A stretch of DNA of 11,051 nt from Parvibaculum sp. (GTDB taxonomy: Bacteria; Pseudomonadota; Alphaproteobacteria; Parvibaculales; Parvibaculaceae): assembly GCA_014359855.1 (NCBI GenBank), contig JACIYQ010000270.1, forward strand, positions 1 to 11,051, in the 5' to 3' direction. The position numbers and the translations under genes were made by a program. Shown one piece after another: positions 8,014-11,051 of the stretch. The notes under the pieces are model-generated. The model worked only from the letters and a program-made list of their open reading frames with translations, had not been told where the DNA came from and made no database searches. Numbering within the stretch: the first letter of the stretch is position 1; each line of letters starts with the position of its first letter.

Positions 8014-9429
8014 TCACGTGTTGAGCTTCGAGAGTTCGTCCATCGCGAAGGCGAGGTTCTTCACTTCGAAACCGTCGATGTAGGAGAGCACCTTCCCCGG
8101 ATTGAAGACGTCGCCGTTGAAGAAGCGATCCGGGCCCATGGAAATCGGGCTCGTCGCCTCGTCGAGCGTCCAGCCCTCGGCATGCGTTCCTTCGGTCTTC
8201 ATGTCGATGGTGGGAACGGGAATGCCGAGCCCTTTCACCGCCTCGCGATAAATGTCCGGCCGGTAGATTTCGCTTGCCGCCTTGACGATATCGAGGGGCT
8301 CCTCGATCTGGCCCCAACGGACCATTTGCGACATGAACCACACCGCATGGCTACGCCAGGGGAAGGTCGCCGCATAGCGATAGAAGACGTTGAAATCCGG
8401 CAGCGGGCGCGGCTCTTCGTCGATCGCGTAGCGGAAGGTGCCAGTCATCGACATCTTCACGACATCGACCGGTGCGTTGACATAAGACTTCCGCGAGATG
8501 ATCTCGACGACTTCGAGACGATTTTCGGTCTGGTCCATCCACTGCGCCGCCTCGACCAGCGCGCGGATCATCGCCATATGCGTGTTCGGATTCTTTTCCG
8601 CCCAGTCGAGATTGACGCCGACGACCTTCTCCGGATTGTTGTTCCAGATTTCATGGTTGGTGATGAGCGTCTTGCCGATGCCCGCGATGACGGCGCGCTC
8701 GTTCCAGGGCTCGCCGACACAATAGCCGTCGATGTTTTTCGCGGTGAGGTTCGCGACCATCTGGGGCGGCGGAATGACGATGAGGCGGACGTCCCTGTCC
8801 GGATTGATGCCTGCATCCGCCATCCAGTAGCGGATTTCGTAGTTATGGGTCGAAACCGGGAAGACCATGGCGAAGGTCATGGCGTTCTTGCCGGCCGCCT
8901 TGTCTGCGTCGATCACCTTTTTCAAGGCGCGGGCGGAGAGCGGGCGCTCGGCCATCGCTTCGGGGTCCGCCTCGACCATGCGGTCGTAGAGTTCGTTCGA
9001 GACGGTGATGCCGTTTCCGTTCAAGTCCATCGAGTAGGAGGTGATGGTCGGCTTCTTGATGGCGCCGATGCCGAGGGAGGAGGCAATCGGCATGCCGGCG
9101 AGCATATGCGCCGCGTCGAGCGCGCCGATCGAGACCTTGTCACGGATGTTCGCCCAGGAGGCTTCCTTCGAAATCTGGCTCTTGATGCCGTGTTTCGCGA
9201 AATAGCCCTTTTCATGCGCGATGACGAGTGGCGCGCAATCGGTCAGCGGAATGATGCCGAGCGTGAGGTCCGTCTTTTCGAGCCCCTCGCTGCCGGCCGC
9301 CCAGGCACCACCCGGGACGAGGGCCGTCGCCGCTTTCATCACCGCGGCCGCACCGATGAGCTTTCCGCCCGACTTGAGCAGGTTGCGGCGGTCGATGGAT
9401 GTCGGTTCCTTGCCGGTCTTGTCCTTCAT
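8014..9429 (-). CDS. nrtA: Nitrate-binding periplasmic protein (NrtA family), Tat-exported
   Basis: This is the solute receptor that captures nitrate/nitrite for NrtB-NrtD. The 471-aa protein has a twin-arginine signal (DRRNLLK, Arg14-Arg15), a hydrophobic stretch and a likely cleavage site after AWA (about residue 44). There is no lipobox, unlike cyanobacterial NrtA, so it should be a soluble periplasmic protein folded before export. The family start GIIPLTDCAPLVIAHEKGYF is at 58-77. Trp92 (ASWANIRDK) and His195 (STHNYEIRYW) align by eye with substrate-site residues of NrtA/CmpA proteins. The ATG at 9429 has AAGGAG 6 nt upstream; an in-frame ATG at 9462 has no such site and would put 11 residues before the Tat signal. 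Nitrate rather than bicarbonate or cyanate is inferred from the nirB, nirD and nasA neighbours. Confidence 0.94.
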   Translation of the reverse strand: MKDKTGKEPTSIDRRNLLKSGGKLIGAAAVMKAATALVPGGAWAAGSEGLEKTDLTLGIIPLTDCAPLVIAHEKGYFAKHGIKSQISKEASWANIRDKVSIGALDAAHMLAGMPIASSLGIGAIKKPTITSYSMDLNGNGITVSNELYDRMVEADPEAMAERPLSARALKKVIDADKAAGKNAMTFAMVFPVSTHNYEIRYWMADAGINPDRDVRLIVIPPPQMVANLTAKNIDGYCVGEPWNERAVIAGIGKTLITNHEIWNNNPEKVVGVNLDWAEKNPNTHMAMIRALVEAAQWMDQTENRLEVVEIISRKSYVNAPVDVVKMSMTGTFRYAIDEEPRPLPDFNVFYRYAATFPWRSHAVWFMSQMVRWGQIEEPLDIVKAASEIYRPDIYREAVKGLGIPVPTIDMKTEGTHAEGWTLDEATSPISMGPDRFFNGDVFNPGKVLSYIDGFEVKNLAFAMDELSKLNT

Positions 9430-9463
9430 AGCGGACTCCTTACTGGGATTGCGCGGGTGCATG

Positions 9464-10696
9464 TCAGTAGGCGTAGGTCAGCGAGACCCAGCTCTTGTCG
9501 CGGCTTGCGAAGCCGCCATCGCCGTCGAAGCTTGCGAATTTCAGATTGAGCGAGAGGCTCTTCGTCAGGACGAAGTTCGCCACCATGTCGAGCTCGCTGC
9601 CGAAATCGGCGCCACCGCGTTCGGCGGAGAAGTCATGCCAGGTCGCGCCGATGACGAGCTTCTCGATGGCGGGGATGCCGGCGATCGCGTAGGTCGCACC
9701 GACATAGAGGTCTTCGAGGCCGGCAGCGGGCGTCGTCAGGAAAGTATCGGCCCAGCCGTTGAAGGCGTGGAGCGTGGCCAGCGGTGTCGAGAAGCCGGTG
9801 ACACCGTCGCCCTCCAGCACCTCATATCCCGCCGTCAGCCCGAGAGACGCCCAGGAAAACGCCGCCTCGGCGAGTGCATAGTCGAGATCGATCGAACGGG
9901 GATTGCCGGCGCGTTCGTGCTGGCGCGCATATTCGCCGTTCAGGGTGAGCTTCGTGTTCTCCGCGAGCGTGAAAGGTGCGGAAATGCGCAAGCCCCAGGT
10001 TTCCGTCGAAAGGACGGGCGCTTCATTGAGATCGAGCAAATAGGCGTAAGCGCCCAGCGTGACGTTGCAGAATCCCGTGTAACCGGCGTTGAAGAGGTGG
10101 TTGTCGCCGCGGAACCGGCCCGCCGGGCTGTCCTCGCCGAAGACGCGGTTCACGCGGTTGACATAGGCATAGCCGAGCTCGAGCCCGTCGATGCTCGAAT
10201 TGACCACGCGCAGGGCGTCGAAGGTCTGTTCGTTCTGCCGCCAGCCGACATTGCCGACGAAACGCGCATTGCCGAGGATGATACGCTGGCGGCCGAGCGT
10301 GACCACCGTGTCCGGCAAGCCGGCATAGGCGATCTGCAGGCGGTTCAGTTCCGCCGTATCCGCGTCCGCCACCACGGGGTAGGACGTGCGGCCGTTGATC
10401 GTGTCGTTATAGTCTTCCGGCCCGGCATGACCGATGAGGTCAAAATCCGTCAGTGCCGAGAAGCCGTGGAACGACCCGGTTTCGTAGCCGAGACGCGCGC
10501 GCCCCGTATAGGCATTGGCGTTATTCGCCACGCCGTCCTGTTCGACATGCTCATAGCGGACGCGAAGATCGATAATGGGCTTTCCGTTCAGGAGGGCATC
10601 ACCCGGATCCTCTTCCGCCGACGCGGCACCGCCCGTCGCGGCGAGTAGTACAAACGCCGCCCCCAAAGCGGATATCCATATGCCCTTGGATTCCAT
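9464..10696 (-). CDS. Outer-membrane porin, alginate-export-like beta-barrel
   Basis: This is a 410-aa predicted outer-membrane protein. Residues 1-27 form a Sec signal peptide ending GAASA before EED. The mature part opens with KPIIDLRVRYEHVEQDG and continues with alternating hydrophobic/polar beta strands, ending in an aromatic residue (SLTYAY), as expected for a beta-barrel. Segments such as AYTGRARLGYETG, LGRQRIILGNARFVGNVGWRQNEQTFDA and the strand pattern resemble the alginate export (AlgE-like) family of anion-conducting channels. As the first gene of the operon, 34 nt before nrtA and directly behind the antitermination leader, it most likely provides outer-membrane passage for nitrate/nitrite (inference). 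The ATG at 10696 is chosen because the signal peptide begins there. An in-frame ATG at 10783 lies inside the regulatory RNA and would destroy the signal peptide. The ribosome binding site is weak. Confidence 0.82.
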   Translation of the reverse strand: MESKGIWISALGAAFVLLAATGGAASAEEDPGDALLNGKPIIDLRVRYEHVEQDGVANNANAYTGRARLGYETGSFHGFSALTDFDLIGHAGPEDYNDTINGRTSYPVVADADTAELNRLQIAYAGLPDTVVTLGRQRIILGNARFVGNVGWRQNEQTFDALRVVNSSIDGLELGYAYVNRVNRVFGEDSPAGRFRGDNHLFNAGYTGFCNVTLGAYAYLLDLNEAPVLSTETWGLRISAPFTLAENTKLTLNGEYARQHERAGNPRSIDLDYALAEAAFSWASLGLTAGYEVLEGDGVTGFSTPLATLHAFNGWADTFLTTPAAGLEDLYVGATYAIAGIPAIEKLVIGATWHDFSAERGGADFGSELDMVANFVLTKSLSLNLKFASFDGDGGFASRDKSWVSLTYAY

Positions 10697-10739
10697 TCGC
10701 CACAGCCACCCTTGCTTTGCGGCAGAGCCGCGCTGAAAC

Positions 10740-10780
10740 AAAAAAGCGCCTGTCCAGCGATCGCTCGCCGAAACAGACGC
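10740..10780 (-). terminator. Regulated intrinsic terminator before the porin gene
   Basis: On the minus strand GCGTCTGT (10773-10780) pairs with ACAGGCGC (10746-10753) in eight pairs, one a G-U wobble. Six T residues follow directly (10740-10745), then GTTT. The 19-nt loop contains the palindrome AGCGATCGCT (10756-10765). It ends 43 bp before the porin ATG, so it would stop transcription of the whole nitrate operon unless hairpin 3 forms. Confidence 0.85.
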
Positions 10781-10789
10781 CATTGTCTG
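10774..10789 (-). promoter_or_regulatory. ANTAR hairpin 3, overlapping the terminator
   Basis: The RNA CAGAC-AATGGC-GTCTG (DNA letters) forms five Watson-Crick pairs around the hexaloop. Its 3' arm (10774-10778) is also part of the terminator 5' arm, so this is the switching hairpin. Confidence 0.88.
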
Positions 10790-10793
10790 GAGT

Positions 10794-10809
10794 GGGCCGC
10801 CATTGACCC
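10794..10809 (-). promoter_or_regulatory. ANTAR hairpin 2
   Basis: The RNA GGGUC-AAUGGC-GGCCC forms five pairs including one G-U wobble, with the same hexaloop. It is 13 nt after hairpin 1 and 4 nt before hairpin 3. With hairpin 3 it makes a closely spaced pair, the canonical ANTAR arrangement. Confidence 0.85.
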
Positions 10810-10822
10810 GCTATGTCCGCCC

Positions 10823-10838
10823 GGGCCGCCATTGGCCC
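10823..10838 (-). promoter_or_regulatory. ANTAR hairpin 1 (promoter-proximal)
   Basis: The RNA GGGCC-AATGGC-GGCCC forms five perfect G-C pairs around the hexaloop, with A1 and G4 in place. Its sequence nearly repeats hairpin 2, with one base different in the 5' arm, which suggests a local duplication. Confidence 0.82.
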
Positions 10839-10884
10839 TGTGCGGGGAGCGCTGCCGGTTACTTCCGCGCGCTCACTTTCATGA

Positions 10885-10912
10885 AGGATATGCAAACGCC
10901 GCGATGACGCAA
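10885..10912 (-). promoter_or_regulatory. Candidate sigma70-like promoter of the nitrate operon
   Basis: TTGCGT (10907-10912) is separated by 16 nt from TATCCT (10885-10890) on the minus strand. A start near 10878 would place about 40 nt ahead of hairpin 1. Both hexamers are only partial matches, which would suit an activator-dependent promoter. I found no convincing sigma54 -24/-12 element here. Confidence 0.35.
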
Positions 10913-10934
10913 TAGTGTTTTGATTTTAAAGGGT

Positions 10935-10961
10935 AATTTTTGTTTGCGCTGCACAAAAATT
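10935..10961. repeat. A/T-rich 9-bp inverted repeat upstream of the nitrate promoter
   Basis: AATTTTTGT (10935-10943) and ACAAAAATT (10953-10961) are perfect inverted repeats with a 9-nt GC-rich spacer that contains GCGCTGC. It lies 34 bp after the stop of the upstream gene and 23 bp before the candidate -35 box. It could be an activator or NtrC-like site for the operon, or a weak terminator for the upstream gene; it lacks a G/C-rich stem, so I favour a protein-binding site. Confidence 0.4.
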
Positions 10962-10994
10962 CAACCGGATGATTACGATGCGAACAGGGTTTGC

Positions 10995-11051
10995 CTAGCC
11001 CTTGAGCATTCGCGAGATCGAGATGAGGCTGTCGGCGATGTCGAGAATCGA
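10995..11051 (-). CDS. C-terminal end of an upstream gene, possibly NasT
   Basis: An open frame enters from the right edge and ends with TAG at 10995-10997. The visible 18 residues, SILDIADSLISISRMLKG, form one amphipathic helix. Nitrate antiterminators of the NasT family end in a helix of this sort, closing the ANTAR domain, and nasS-nasT genes often sit just upstream of the operon they control. The three ANTAR hairpins in the following leader make NasT a reasonable guess, but 18 residues cannot prove it. Confidence 0.45.
   Translation of the reverse strand, partial: SILDIADSLISISRMLKG

Larger units (their letters stand above)
10736..10838 (-). promoter_or_regulatory. ANTAR-type antitermination leader of the nitrate operon
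   Basis: On the minus-strand transcript three short hairpins with identical AATGGC hexaloops (10823-10838, 10794-10809, 10774-10789) precede an intrinsic terminator (10740-10780). The loop has A at position 1 and G at position 4, the signature recognised by ANTAR-domain antiterminators such as Klebsiella NasR and NasT proteins. The third hairpin shares bases 10774-10780 with the terminator 5' arm, so the two folds exclude each other. In the known model, an activated ANTAR protein holds the hairpins and transcription reads into the operon when nitrate or nitrite is present. Linkers are 13 nt and 4 nt. Confidence 0.9.

Noticed and set aside
8003..8341. Upstream extension of the permease frame into nrtA
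   Set aside because: It overlaps nrtA in another frame, adds Arg/Gly/His-rich sequence unlike a permease, and the ATG at 8002 has a strong ribosome binding site.
6419..10648. Plus-strand frames opposite the ATPase, permease, nrtA and porin genes
   Set aside because: They are shadows of the minus-strand genes with biased composition and no convincing start sites.
10892..10930. IHF-like site AATCAA near the nitrate promoter
   Set aside because: The spacing to TTG is 7 nt rather than the 4 nt of the consensus.
10839..10994. Sigma54 promoter or NtrC enhancer expected for nitrogen control
   Set aside because: I looked for GG-N10-GC elements and for a GCAC-N-GGTGC-type palindrome and found no convincing match; the TTTGCA near 10892 lacks a GG at the right distance.

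Overview
The window is a GC-rich stretch of a Gram-negative, most likely alphaproteobacterial, chromosome. The codon usage, the long antisense ORFs typical of high-GC DNA, the nirB-nirD-nasA gene order and the MexA-like efflux adaptor all fit this. Every real gene I can support lies on the minus strand, so the window reads from high to low coordinates.

From right to left: (i) 10995-11051 is the last 18 codons of an upstream gene, possibly the nitrate-responsive antiterminator NasT. (ii) 10697-10994 is a gene-free control region. It holds an A/T-rich inverted repeat, a weak sigma70-like promoter and an RNA leader. The leader has three small hairpins, each with the same hexanucleotide loop AATGGC (A at loop position 1, G at position 4), followed by an intrinsic terminator whose 5' arm overlaps the last hairpin. 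This is the architecture of ANTAR-protein (NasT/NasR type) transcription antitermination, but with three hairpins instead of the usual two. (iii) 10696 down to 815 is a tightly packed seven-gene nitrate assimilation operon: outer-membrane porin, nrtA (Tat-exported binding protein), nrtB (permease), nrtD-type ATPase, nirB (NADH nitrite reductase), nirD (Rieske-type small subunit) and nasA (Mo-bisMGD assimilatory nitrate reductase). Gaps run from 2 to 34 nt.

The gene products form a complete route. The porin would let nitrate/nitrite cross the outer membrane, NrtA-NrtB-NrtD import it with ATP, NasA reduces nitrate to nitrite and NirB/NirD reduces nitrite to ammonium. No separate NADH-dehydrogenase subunit for NasA is encoded in the window. 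NirD keeps all four Rieske [2Fe-2S] ligands and lies between nirB and nasA, so it may pass NADH-derived electrons from NirB to both reductases, as described for the Paracoccus NasB-NasG-NasC system.

(iv) 660-814 is the regulatory region of the next gene. It contains a TTGACA -35 box, a near-perfect 16-bp palindrome placed in the spacer/-10 region (probable repressor operator) and a leader that can fold on a 10-bp inverted repeat. (v) 1-659 is the 5' part of an RND efflux periplasmic adaptor lipoprotein (AcrA/MexA family), cut by the window edge.

The most notable element is the three-hairpin ANTAR leader. I saw no tRNA, rRNA, CRISPR array, insertion sequence or phage gene.
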